From JBBDIK01 sp964640385 (lineage in GTDB: Bacteria > Actinomycetota > UBA4738 > JBBDHU01): 35,614 nucleotides of DNA. This document shows positions 16,693 to 24,267 of this stretch, in pieces. Both the position numbers and the translations under genes were made by a program. Position 1 is the stretch's first letter. Each line of letters starts with the position of its first letter. The stretch lies in NCBI GenBank assembly GCA_964640385.1, contig CAZXFL010000020.1:1-35614 (forward strand), given 5' to 3'. Below the pieces are notes generated by a model that was not told the origin of the DNA, did no database searches, and was given only the letters and a program-made list of their open reading frames with translations.

Positions 16693-18333
16693 GTGAGCGG
16701 TTGGATGATGACGTATCCGCTCACGCTCAATCACATCCTTCAGCGGGCCGATTCCTACTATCCCGAGCGCGAGGTGGTCTCTCGGGAGGCCGATGGCAGC
16801 GTGTCTCGGACGAACTACGGAGCGATCGCTGAGCGGAGCCGTCGACTGGCCGCCGCGCTCAACGACCTCGGGATACGGCAGGGCGAGCGGGTCGCGACCC
16901 TTGGCTGGAACCATGCGAATCATCTGGAGGCCTATTTCGGCGTGCCGCTCTCGGGAGCGGTATTGCACACCATCAACCCGCGGCTGCACATCGATGACGT
17001 CGCCTACGTCATGCGCGCGGCCGAGGACAAGGTGCTCCTGATCGACCAGAGTTGTCTCCCCGGACTCGCCGACCTGCCGAAAGACGCCTGGCCAGAGCAT
17101 GTCATCGTGTGGAGCGCGAAACCGTCCGGGATGCGGCAGGGTGCTATCGCCTACGAGGACCTCTTGGCTTCCGCTTCCGCTTCGTCTGCCCGTGACCTCC
17201 CGACCCTTGAGGAGGATGACGCTGCGTCGATGTGCTTCACGTCCGCGACGACGGGCGATCCGAAGGGGGTTGTCTATACCCATCGCGGGCTCGTGCTGCA
17301 CTCGATCGTCGAGGCGATGCCGGACGAGTTCAACCTGTCCTCACACGACGTGGTGATGCCTGCGGTGCCGATGTTCCATGTGAACGCATGGGGCCTGCCG
17401 TACACCGCCGCGATGGTCGGAGCGAAACTCGTGCTTCCGGGTCCGCAACTGGATGCGGCGAGCCTGCTCGAACTCATCGTGGACGAGGGCGTGACGTTCA
17501 CGGCGGGAGTGCCGACGGTCTGGGCGCGGGTGTTGGAGGCGGTCCAGGCGAGCCCTGAGACGTTTGACCTGTCCCGCCTGCGCACGATGTTGGTGGGAGG
17601 CTCGGCGGTACCACCGGCCATGATCGAGGCGTTTGATTCGCTGGGCGTTGGCATCTTGCACGCGTGGGGGATGACCGAGACGACACCGCTCGGCAGCGTG
17701 GCCCGTCTCAAGCCCGGGCTCGAGACCGCGCCTCACGACGAGCAGATCCGCTTCCGCGCGACGCAAGGACGAGCCTCGCCACTGGTGGAAGCGCGTGTCA
17801 TGACACCGGACGGGTCGGCGCCCTGGGACGGTGAAACCATCGGCGAACTCGAGGTCCGCGGCCCATGGATCGCCGGGTCCTATCTCGCGGGAGCCGGCGA
17901 GGACAAGTTCACCGACGATGGCTGGCTTCGCACGGGTGATATCGCGGCGATGGATATGCACGGCTACATCAAGATCAGTGACCGGGTCAGCGATCTGATC
18001 AAGTCCGGCGGCGAGTGGATCAGCTCGATCGACTTGGAGAACGTGCTGATGGAACACGATGCGGTGCGCGAGGCGGCAGTCATCGCTCTGCCCGATGCGG
18101 TCTGGGGCGAACGCCCGCTGGCCGTCGTGGTGAAGGCGAAGGACGTCGACCCAGTCGAACTGCTGGACTTCCTTCGAGAGCGCTTCGCGAAGTGGCAGGT
18201 GCCGGACGGGGTCGTGTTCGTCGAGGAGATCCCGAAGACCGCGACGGGCAAGTTCAGCAAGAAAGATCTGCGCGCACAGATCGATGCAACCGCTCACGCA
18301 TCTGACGCGCCGCCGACGCCCAAGGAAGGATGA
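16693..18333 (+). CDS. Acyl-CoA synthetase (AMP-binding), AlkK/DmdB-like
   Basis: The 546-aa ligase activates a carboxylic acid to its CoA thioester using ATP. Motifs in order: the P-loop CFTSATTGDPKG (with Ala where the family normally has Gly in TSGTTG), the VPMFHVNAWGLPY segment, AWGMTETTPLG, the hinge GWLRTGDIA with RVSDLIKSGGEWIS, and the C-terminal catalytic Lys in PKTATGKFSKKDLR. The VVMP-VPMFHVNAWG block and overall length recall medium-chain AlkK-type ligases and the methylmercaptopropionate-CoA ligase DmdB. The GTG at 16693 is supported by GAGGAGGG at 16681-16688. It follows the dehydrogenase by 39 nt and its TGA overlaps an ATG before the thiolase start. Substrate class (medium-chain or substituted propionate) is inference. 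Confidence 0.92.
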   Translation: MSGWMMTYPLTLNHILQRADSYYPEREVVSREADGSVSRTNYGAIAERSRRLAAALNDLGIRQGERVATLGWNHANHLEAYFGVPLSGAVLHTINPRLHIDDVAYVMRAAEDKVLLIDQSCLPGLADLPKDAWPEHVIVWSAKPSGMRQGAIAYEDLLASASASSARDLPTLEEDDAASMCFTSATTGDPKGVVYTHRGLVLHSIVEAMPDEFNLSSHDVVMPAVPMFHVNAWGLPYTAAMVGAKLVLPGPQLDAASLLELIVDEGVTFTAGVPTVWARVLEAVQASPETFDLSRLRTMLVGGSAVPPAMIEAFDSLGVGILHAWGMTETTPLGSVARLKPGLETAPHDEQIRFRATQGRASPLVEARVMTPDGSAPWDGETIGELEVRGPWIAGSYLAGAGEDKFTDDGWLRTGDIAAMDMHGYIKISDRVSDLIKSGGEWISSIDLENVLMEHDAVREAAVIALPDAVWGERPLAVVVKAKDVDPVELLDFLRERFAKWQVPDGVVFVEEIPKTATGKFSKKDLRAQIDATAHASDAPPTPKEG

Positions 18334-18335
18334 AG

Positions 18336-19523
18336 ATGGAAGACGCCCTGATCATCGGAGCCGTACGCACCCCCGTCGGCAGGCGCAAGGGGGCGCTCAC
18401 CGAAGTGCACCCGGTGGACCTCCTGGCGACCGCACTCACCGGGATCATGTCGCGCACAGGCGTGGATCCGGTGACCGTCGATGACCACATCGCTGGCTGC
18501 GTGAGCCAGGTAGCCGAGCAGTCGCTGAACATCGCGCGCAACGGGTGGCTCGCAGCGGGTTTACCCGAGTCGGTGCCGTCCACCACGATCGACCGCCAAT
18601 GCGGGTCTTCCCAGCAAGCGGTGGCGTTCGCCGCGCAAGGCATCCAAGCCGGAGCCTATGACCTGGTGGTCGCTTCGGGCGTCGAGCACATGACGATGGT
18701 TCCCATCTACTCGTCCACCGCGGGCAAGCAAGCCTTCAGCGACCACCTGATCGAGTCCTATGGTGGGCGCCTGGTACACCAAGGCATCTCCGCGGATCTC
18801 ATCGCGGAGCGCTGGAAGATCACGCGCGAGGAACAGGATGACTTCGCTTACCGCTCGCACGTACGAGCGTCCGCGGCTACCCGCGCCGGCCACTTCGATG
18901 ACGAACTGGTCCCGGTGGAAACCCCGAACGGCCTTCTGGAAGTGGACGAGTGCGTGCGTATGGAACCCGACCGCGAGCGCATGGCCTCACTCGACTCCGC
19001 GTTCCGCGACGAGTCGCAAGAGGCGCTGTTCCCCGGCCAGCTCGGATGGACCATCACGGCGGCCAACGCGTCACAGATCTCTGATGGTGCGGCGGCCATC
19101 ATGCTCGCCTCCGCCTCGCGCGCGCGAGCCCTCGGCGTGAAGCCACTGGCCCGCGTGGTCGCCTCCATCGCTATCGGCGATGACCCGGTGATGATGCTGA
19201 CCGGCCCCATCCCCGCAACGCGCAAGCTACTGGAGAAGACGGGCCTCACGCTGGATGACATCGATCTGATCGAGATCAACGAAGCGTTCGCGTCGGTCGT
19301 GCTCGCGTGGCAGCGCGAACTCGACATCGACGATGCGTGGTTCGAGTCGCACGTGAACACCTCCGGGGGGGCCATCGCCCTGGGTCACCCGATGGGAGCC
19401 AGCGGGGCGAAGCTTATGACCACGTTGGTGCACGCGTTGCATCGCACCGAGAGGCGGTACGGATTGCAAGTGATGTGTGAGGCCGGCGGTCAGGCAAACG
19501 CCACGCTGCTGGAGCGGCTCTGA
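18336..19523 (+). CDS. Thiolase (acetyl-CoA acyltransferase family)
   Basis: The 395-aa enzyme catalyses CoA-dependent cleavage (or condensation) of a 3-oxoacyl-CoA. The nucleophile is Cys89 in DRQCGSSQQA, the INEAFA motif follows near residue 310, the catalytic His is in ALGHPMGASGA, and the second Cys is in VMCEAGGQAN close to the C-terminus. I prefer ATG 18336 because AAGGAAGG (18322-18329) is 6 nt away; ATG 18330, which overlaps the ligase stop, would leave no spacing. The gene closes the CoA-oxidation set with the dehydrogenase and SDR. Its TGA overlaps the next ATG (TGATG). It could be a degradative thiolase or a biosynthetic one; the context favours degradation. Confidence 0.92.
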   Translation: MEDALIIGAVRTPVGRRKGALTEVHPVDLLATALTGIMSRTGVDPVTVDDHIAGCVSQVAEQSLNIARNGWLAAGLPESVPSTTIDRQCGSSQQAVAFAAQGIQAGAYDLVVASGVEHMTMVPIYSSTAGKQAFSDHLIESYGGRLVHQGISADLIAERWKITREEQDDFAYRSHVRASAATRAGHFDDELVPVETPNGLLEVDECVRMEPDRERMASLDSAFRDESQEALFPGQLGWTITAANASQISDGAAAIMLASASRARALGVKPLARVVASIAIGDDPVMMLTGPIPATRKLLEKTGLTLDDIDLIEINEAFASVVLAWQRELDIDDAWFESHVNTSGGAIALGHPMGASGAKLMTTLVHALHRTERRYGLQVMCEAGGQANATLLERL

Positions 19524-20686
19524 TGAGCGGGCGCAACTACGCGGACTCCCATCCGGTGATGCGCGTGAGTGCCAAACGCTTCGCCGCCTCGCCCTTCCTG
19601 GACGAATACGTCACCGACGAGGCGGTCTTCGGGGTGTACGGCGGTCGGCTCTATCCACTCGCGCTCGGCGCCGATCCGGTTGAGGACTACTGGGTGTTGC
19701 GCCGAGCGGCAGCGCTCTTCGATGTGCCCGAGCGGCCGATGCAGTTCGAGGGTCCCGATGCGGTGCGCCTTCTCAATAGACTCTTGACGCGCAAGGTAGA
19801 CGATCTGCGGCCGCATCGTGCGGGGTACGGCCTTGCGTGTGATTCGCGCGGCGGCATCCTGATGGACGGCGTGCTGATCCGCTTCTCGCCGCAGCGCTTC
19901 TGGTACGTGCTGGCGGACGGCGACTTCCTCGGGTGGGTGCGCGCGCAGGCCGAGGGCATGGACGTGGCCATCACCGATCCGGACTCCTGGGTGCTGCAGA
20001 TCCAAGGCCCCACCTCACTCGAGATCTTGGAAGATGCGTGTGACGGGCCCCTGCGGGAGTTCCGGTATTTCGCGGTTGCGGAGGTCGCGATGGGCGGGCA
20101 GCAGGTCATCGTCTCGCGCACCGGCTGGTCGGGCGAACTCGGCTTCGAGGTCTACACCCTGCCCGGTGTGGATGGCCCGGCGCTTTGGAAGCACCTGATC
20201 GCGGCAGGCGCGCCACATGGCCTCGCGGTGCAGAGCCTGTCCTCACTCGGCATCCGGCGGATCGAAGCAGGCATCCTCGACAACGGAACCGACATGACGC
20301 CAGCGATGACCCCATACGAGGCTGGTCTCGGGAAGTTCGTGGATCTGACGAAGGAGGATTTCTTGGGGAGAGATGCCCTTGCGGCGGCAGACCAGCGACC
20401 GAGACTCTTCGGGATCGCGGGTCCCGCTGTCCCCGTCCCTGGCCGCTCGGTCCTTCAAGATGGGGCCGTGGTCGGACGGGTGACCGCCGGCGCGTGGTCC
20501 CCCCACCTTCAGTGCGGTATCGGGTACGTGGTGATGGACGAACCGGGGGAATGGCTCGGCGCCCAGGTGATGCTCGAAGACGGATCCGAGGCGTCCACCA
20601 TCGTGGAACTCCCGTTCTACGACGCCGAGCGCAACATCCCTCGGGGGCTTCGCTCGGCCTTGGACGATGTGAGGAGCGGGACATGA
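19523..20686 (+). CDS. DmdA/GcvT-family methyltransferase, copy 3
   Basis: The 387-aa protein is a third member of the T-protein/DmdA family in this window and resembles the copy at 977 more than the one at 6257. It shows EDYWVLRRAAALFDVPERPMQ-like opening sequence, GPDAVRLLNRLLTRKV, GGILMDGVLIRF with the conserved Asp, LQIQGPTSLEIL, VSRTGWSGELGFEVYTL, RRIEAGILDNGTDM and GAWSPHLQCGIGYV. ATG 19523 shares one base with the thiolase stop, and its own stop overlaps the SDR start (ATGA). Its place inside a CoA-thioester operon suggests that demethylation and beta-oxidation-like steps work on the same compound. The methyl donor is not identified. Confidence 0.84.
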   Translation: MSGRNYADSHPVMRVSAKRFAASPFLDEYVTDEAVFGVYGGRLYPLALGADPVEDYWVLRRAAALFDVPERPMQFEGPDAVRLLNRLLTRKVDDLRPHRAGYGLACDSRGGILMDGVLIRFSPQRFWYVLADGDFLGWVRAQAEGMDVAITDPDSWVLQIQGPTSLEILEDACDGPLREFRYFAVAEVAMGGQQVIVSRTGWSGELGFEVYTLPGVDGPALWKHLIAAGAPHGLAVQSLSSLGIRRIEAGILDNGTDMTPAMTPYEAGLGKFVDLTKEDFLGRDALAAADQRPRLFGIAGPAVPVPGRSVLQDGAVVGRVTAGAWSPHLQCGIGYVVMDEPGEWLGAQVMLEDGSEASTIVELPFYDAERNIPRGLRSALDDVRSGT

Positions 20687-21492
20687 ACCGACTCGAAGGC
20701 AAGGTCGCGATCGTGACCGGCGCAGGCCGGGGGATCGGCCAGGCGACCGCGCTCCGACTCGCGTCCGAAGGTGCTTCGGTGATCGTCAATGACATCGACG
20801 CCGGCCCGGCCGAGGAAACGGTCGCGCTGATCGCCGCGGCGGGCGGCGAAGCGCTCACCGTTGTCGCGAACACGGTGGAGCTCGAGCAGGCACACGCGCT
20901 CATCGCGCGAGCGATCGAGGCATTCGGCAAGCTCGATATCGTCGTAAACAATGCGGGGACCAGCCGCGACAAGATGTTCCACAAGATGGATGACGAGCTC
21001 TTCGACCTGGTGCTGGATGCGAATCTCAAGACCGCGTTCCACACGACGCTGGCTGCCATGCCGTACCTTCGCGATGTCGCCAAGGCCGAGATGGCAGAGC
21101 GCGGCGCGGTTGCCTATCACCGGAAGATCACCTTCACCGCGAGTGCGTCGGCGCTCACGGGCAATCCGGGCCAGTACAACTACGCGGCGGCCAAGGGTGC
21201 CCTCATCGCCACGACGCGCACGATGGCGCGCGAACTCGCACCATTCGCCATCAACGTGAATGCGGTGGCGCCCGGCTTCATCGACACGCGTCTGACGCAG
21301 GCGAAGCAGCCCGGCGATGCCGTTGGCATCCCGGCCGAGTTGCGAGAGACGCTCATCGCGGATGTGCCCATGGCGCGCGCGGGGTCAGCCGAAGAAGTTG
21401 CCGCCGTCCACGCTTTCCTCGTCTCGTCCGATGCCGACTATGTGACCGGCATCACATTGCCCGTTGCGGGCGGAATGGTGGGAACCCTGTGA
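20683..21492 (+). CDS. Short-chain dehydrogenase/reductase (3-oxoacyl-ACP reductase-like)
   Basis: The 269-aa classical SDR carries the NAD(P) motif TGAGRGIG (about 12-19), the NNAG stretch, the catalytic Ser in TASASAL and the YAAAK active-site Tyr/Lys pair. An Asp after the second strand (VNDIDAG) favours NAD(H) over NADP(H). Between the NNAG motif and the Ser there is a slightly long segment with an AYHRKI stretch. GAGGAG at 20671-20676 and the ATGA overlap define ATG 20683; the long upstream open frame lies in the methyltransferase gene. In this operon it could act as a 3-hydroxyacyl-CoA dehydrogenase feeding the thiolase. A FabG-type role cannot be excluded. Confidence 0.88.
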   Translation: MNRLEGKVAIVTGAGRGIGQATALRLASEGASVIVNDIDAGPAEETVALIAAAGGEALTVVANTVELEQAHALIARAIEAFGKLDIVVNNAGTSRDKMFHKMDDELFDLVLDANLKTAFHTTLAAMPYLRDVAKAEMAERGAVAYHRKITFTASASALTGNPGQYNYAAAKGALIATTRTMARELAPFAINVNAVAPGFIDTRLTQAKQPGDAVGIPAELRETLIADVPMARAGSAEEVAAVHAFLVSSDADYVTGITLPVAGGMVGTL

Positions 21493-22598
21493 CCTTGAAG
21501 CGCGCCACGATCAGCCTTGCGCTCGTTCTTCTTGCTCTTGCGGCCTGCACCAGCACGGCGCGTCCCGTCGCGCGCGCATCGTCGCCTGCGGGAAGCCCTC
21601 CGTATCCGGTGTCCTCGACCTGCGAGTTCGCCGGCGGCGAGGCGGGCAAGACGGTGCCGAGGACCCTGCACTTCGACGGTGAGATCCGCCGGTACTGGCT
21701 GAACGTGCCGTCGAATTACGACTGCACTCCGAGGCCCCTGCTCGTTGGCCTCCACGGGTACTTTGGCAACGGCTTGGAGTTTCAGAAGGAAACGCAGATC
21801 GCCGAGCCGATCGACAAGCTCGGATACATCGGACTGTTTCCGGACGGGCTCCCGATGGGAACGAGTCCGCAATATCCGGACCCGTACCGGCGAAACGTTA
21901 CCTCGTTCAACGACATCGATTCGCACCACAGTTCGGGACCCGACGGCCCGACATGCGGCAGACGGGGCGGCGTCCGGAGTCACTTGAAGTCATACGACTA
22001 CGGCGTATACGCGGACGGGCCTCCGTCGGCACTCAAGCAGAAGTGCCACTGGGGCACGTCCTACGCCGATGACGAAGGATTCTTCCGCGCGATGATCGCC
22101 AAAACCGAGAAGGACTTCACCGTGAACACCGACCGTGTGTATCTGACGGGGTTCAGCCAGGGGGCGCAAACGACACAATCGCTCGCATGGCGCATGGCCG
22201 ATGTCTTTACCGCAGTATCTCCGCACCACGGATTTTCTGCGAACGGCTACGCGCGCGCACCCAGGACGCCGATGGACTTCTTTCAGGTGTGGAGCACCGA
22301 GGACAGGATTATCCCCGGCACCGGCAAGCCCTCCCCCTCTGACGGCATGATCTACGACTCCGCCGCCGAGACGTTGAAGGCCTGGGTCAAGGCTCAGGGG
22401 TGCTCGGCAACGCCCATCCCGTACCCAACATCGAACGACGGGAACCGGGGCTGGGTAGCCGTTCAATACCCGGATTGTGCAACCGGGGCCACGGTGGTCA
22501 GCGCGAGTTGGGACGGCCCACATTTCTGGGGCGGAGTAGCGACGAAGTTCGAAACGGCGACGATGCTTGCATTCTTCGAGGCGACGGCACCCGCGTGA
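21489..22598 (+). CDS. Exported lipoprotein esterase, PHB-depolymerase/feruloyl-esterase-like
   Basis: The 369-aa precursor starts with a lipoprotein signal: positively charged start, hydrophobic core 8-19 and a perfect lipobox LAAC with Cys20. The mature protein has an alpha/beta-hydrolase core of the LpqC/PHB-depolymerase kind: VGLHGYFGNG oxyanion region, nucleophile elbow GFSQGAQ, and a catalytic-His candidate in WDGPHFWGG near the end. Several Cys residues (45, the DCTP segment, and others) may form disulfides, as expected outside the membrane. GTG 21489 overlaps the SDR stop (GTGA). Its presence in an otherwise cytosolic operon suggests that an ester is cleaved at the cell surface before uptake. 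The ester substrate is unknown. Confidence 0.82.
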   Translation: MTLKRATISLALVLLALAACTSTARPVARASSPAGSPPYPVSSTCEFAGGEAGKTVPRTLHFDGEIRRYWLNVPSNYDCTPRPLLVGLHGYFGNGLEFQKETQIAEPIDKLGYIGLFPDGLPMGTSPQYPDPYRRNVTSFNDIDSHHSSGPDGPTCGRRGGVRSHLKSYDYGVYADGPPSALKQKCHWGTSYADDEGFFRAMIAKTEKDFTVNTDRVYLTGFSQGAQTTQSLAWRMADVFTAVSPHHGFSANGYARAPRTPMDFFQVWSTEDRIIPGTGKPSPSDGMIYDSAAETLKAWVKAQGCSATPIPYPTSNDGNRGWVAVQYPDCATGATVVSASWDGPHFWGGVATKFETATMLAFFEATAPA

Positions 22599-23416
22599 AC
22601 ACGGTCGAAGTGCAGGGCATCCCGATTGCGTACCAGGAAGATGGCGAGGGACGTCCGCTCCTCGTGATCCATGGATGGCAGGGTGACCACCGTTACATGA
22701 TGGCCGATCTCGAGGAGGTCTTCGACGACAACCGCGGCTGGCGGCGGGTCTACATCGATCTTCCGGGTCACGGCACCACACCCGCGCCCGACTGGTTGCG
22801 CAACCCGAACCAAATGGTCGATATCCTGATCGAACTCGTGACGGCGCTGTTTGGCGAAGAACCGTTCGCTGTTGCCGGGAACTCCTGGGGAGGGATGTTC
22901 TCGCTCGCCCTCGTGCGTTCGCTTCCGGAGCAAGTGCTCGGTGCGGGGTTCTTGGTGCCGTACCTGCCGGATGCCGAGGGCGATGTCGATACGCCCAACC
23001 ATGTCACCATCATCACGGCTCCGGAGGCGTTCGACGATCTCGAACCCGACGAGGAGTGGATACCCGAACGATTGGTGGAGCAGAGCCGCCGCGCAGTCGA
23101 GCTCATCCGCCGCGATGACATGCCGTCTGTCCGCGACGCGGACCAGGCTTTTCTGCATCGCTACGAGTCTGAGAGGCAGCGTCCCGCGATCCTCGACTCG
23201 ACCGGGATCCCATTCCTGGGGCCGAGCCTCATCCTGACCGGACGCCAGGACGCGACCGTCGGGTTCGCTGCGGCTTACAACTTGCTTGAGGAATTCCCGC
23301 GGGCGACGTTCGCAACACTCGACCTCGCCGGCCATTGGCTGGGCCGCGTTGAGCGCCCCGATCCGTTCCGCGCGTTGGTGCGCGACTGGCTCGGGCGCAT
23401 GCAAGTTGACCAGTAG
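22595..23416 (+). CDS. Alpha/beta hydrolase
   Basis: The 273-aa cytosolic hydrolase shows VIHGWQGD (oxyanion region, about 24-31), the DLPGHG motif at 55-60, the nucleophile elbow GNSWGG with Ser97, a probable acid in TGRQDATVG and the catalytic His in LAGHWLGR. Its GTG start (22595) overlaps the stop of the esterase gene; the open frame further upstream lies inside that gene. It is the last gene of the plus-strand operon. A hydrolase or lyase acting on the carbon skeleton after surface ester cleavage is plausible. No specific family was recognised. Confidence 0.87.
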   Translation: MNTVEVQGIPIAYQEDGEGRPLLVIHGWQGDHRYMMADLEEVFDDNRGWRRVYIDLPGHGTTPAPDWLRNPNQMVDILIELVTALFGEEPFAVAGNSWGGMFSLALVRSLPEQVLGAGFLVPYLPDAEGDVDTPNHVTIITAPEAFDDLEPDEEWIPERLVEQSRRAVELIRRDDMPSVRDADQAFLHRYESERQRPAILDSTGIPFLGPSLILTGRQDATVGFAAAYNLLEEFPRATFATLDLAGHWLGRVERPDPFRALVRDWLGRMQVDQ

Positions 23417-23469
23417 CGGAGCGGCGCACCGTCGACATTCAAGTGACGGGGGAAGTCAGGAGTTCGAAC

Positions 23470-23490
23470 AATTCAGCTGACCCCTGAATT
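23470..23490. terminator. Candidate bidirectional hairpin between the operon end and tRNA-Gln
   Basis: AATTCAG and CTGAATT form a perfect 7-bp inverted repeat with a 7-nt loop. On the minus strand it begins 2 nt after the tRNA 3' end; on the plus strand it is 53 nt after the last stop codon. An alternative pairing GTCAG (23455-23459) with CTGAC (23477-23481) is also possible. No long T tract follows, so termination is only a suggestion. Confidence 0.35.
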
Positions 23491-23492
23491 TG

Positions 23493-23563
23493 CTGGCCCG
23501 CCAGGATTCGAACCTGGACTAGCTGATCCAGAGTCAGCCGGGCTACCGTTACCCCACGGGCCA
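23493..23563 (-). tRNA. tRNA-Gln (anticodon CUG)
   Basis: The minus strand folds as a tRNA of 71 nt. The acceptor stem is TGGCCCG paired with CGGGCCA, the anticodon arm is GCTGA-CTCTGGA-TCAGC with anticodon CTG, and the T arm is CCAGG-TTCGAAT-CCTGG. The discriminator base is G, as usual for tRNA-Gln, and no CCA is encoded. A TANNNT -10 candidate (TACCCT, minus strand, 23579-23574) lies just upstream. It separates the catabolic region from the housekeeping genes and is a possible integration site. Confidence 0.95.
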
Positions 23564-23607
23564 ATCGGGAGTCAGGGTAGCAGGCACCCGGCGGCCGCTC
23601 ACCCCGA

Positions 23608-23637
23608 TTGACCGGGCGACCCCGACGTAGGTACGGT
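23608..23637 (+). promoter_or_regulatory. Candidate promoter of the HU gene
   Basis: TTGACC (23608-23613) and TACGGT (23632-23637) are separated by 18 nt and fit a sigma70-type -35/-10 pair. The expected start site is about 30 nt upstream of the HU ATG at 23673, leaving room for the GGAGAAAGG ribosome site. It is divergent from the tRNA. Confidence 0.5.
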
Positions 23638-23672
23638 GGGTGCTCGCGCAGGGACGGAGAAAGGGGCCCCGC

Positions 23673-23990
23673 ATGAACAAGGGCGGTTTGGTCGCGGAGA
23701 TCTCGCGCCGGACGGGGATGAGCAAGGCCGACATCGCCGCGGTCGTCGACACGGCCATGGACGTGGTCCGCGAACGGGTCGTTCGTGGGGAGCGGGTTGC
23801 GCTGGTTGGGTTCGGCACGTTCGAGAAGGTCCGGCGCAACAAGCGCATCGCGCGGAACCCGAGGAAGCCGGAGGTTTCGATCGTCGTTCCGGCACGCGAC
23901 GTTCCGTCGTTCGCGCCCGGCAAGGCGTTCAAGGATGCGATGGCGGCGAAGAAGCGGAAAGCCAAGTCGAAGGCTCGCTCCCGTCGCTAG
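23673..23990 (+). CDS. HU-family DNA-binding protein
   Basis: The 105-aa nucleoid protein begins MNKGGLVAEISRRTGMSKAD and has the beta-arm region VALVGFGTFEKVRRNKRIARNP followed by the PxFxPGKxFKDA motif (SFAPGKAFKDA). A basic tail of about 15 residues, rich in Lys, Arg, Ala and Ser, follows the normal 90-aa HU core and resembles, in short form, the Lys-rich tails of actinobacterial HU. ATG 23673 is preceded by GGAGAAAGG; an in-frame extension upstream to 23640 has no support. It acts as a dimer that bends and compacts DNA. It converges with the cold-shock-like gene. Confidence 0.95.
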   Translation: MNKGGLVAEISRRTGMSKADIAAVVDTAMDVVRERVVRGERVALVGFGTFEKVRRNKRIARNPRKPEVSIVVPARDVPSFAPGKAFKDAMAAKKRKAKSKARSRR

Positions 23991-24003
23991 CCCGAGGACG
24001 AGC

Positions 24004-24213
24004 TCAGGTGACCGTCACGATCCGGAGCGACCGCGCGACCTTGCGTCCGGATTCCTCGATAACGTCGAACGAGACGCGCTGACCTAGACGCAGCAGTCGC
24101 AGCCCCGACCCCTCCAGCGACGTCGGGTCGATTTCGACCTGCGCGCGATCCTCCATCAACAGCGAGCCGGTGCGGCTCTCCGTGTCGAACTCCTTGATCG
24201 TTCCCTGCGGCAT
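24004..24213 (-). CDS. Cold-shock-like small OB-fold protein, degenerate RNA-binding motifs
   Basis: The 69-aa protein has the length and strand pattern of a cold-shock domain (GTIKEFD at the start, LGQRVSFDVIE in the fourth strand, final RSLRIV). The aromatic RNA-binding motifs are not conserved: TGSLLM stands where KGFGFI is expected, and VEIDP where VFVH is expected. It may bind nucleic acid weakly or have another role. The start ATG 24213 is supported by GGAGG. It lies 54 nt downstream of cofC in the same direction and may be the last gene of the biotin transcript or have its own promoter. Confidence 0.7.
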   Translation of the reverse strand: MPQGTIKEFDTESRTGSLLMEDRAQVEIDPTSLEGSGLRLLRLGQRVSFDVIEESGRKVARSLRIVTVT

Positions 24214-24267
24214 CGGTCCTCCGTTCGGCCCGGCGGACCGGGCGGTCCTGCGTGTGCGCTCCGTATC

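Noticed and set aside
24004..24213. Canonical CspA-type RNA chaperone
   Set aside because: The RNP1 and RNP2 aromatic motifs are missing, so only a cold-shock-like fold is claimed.
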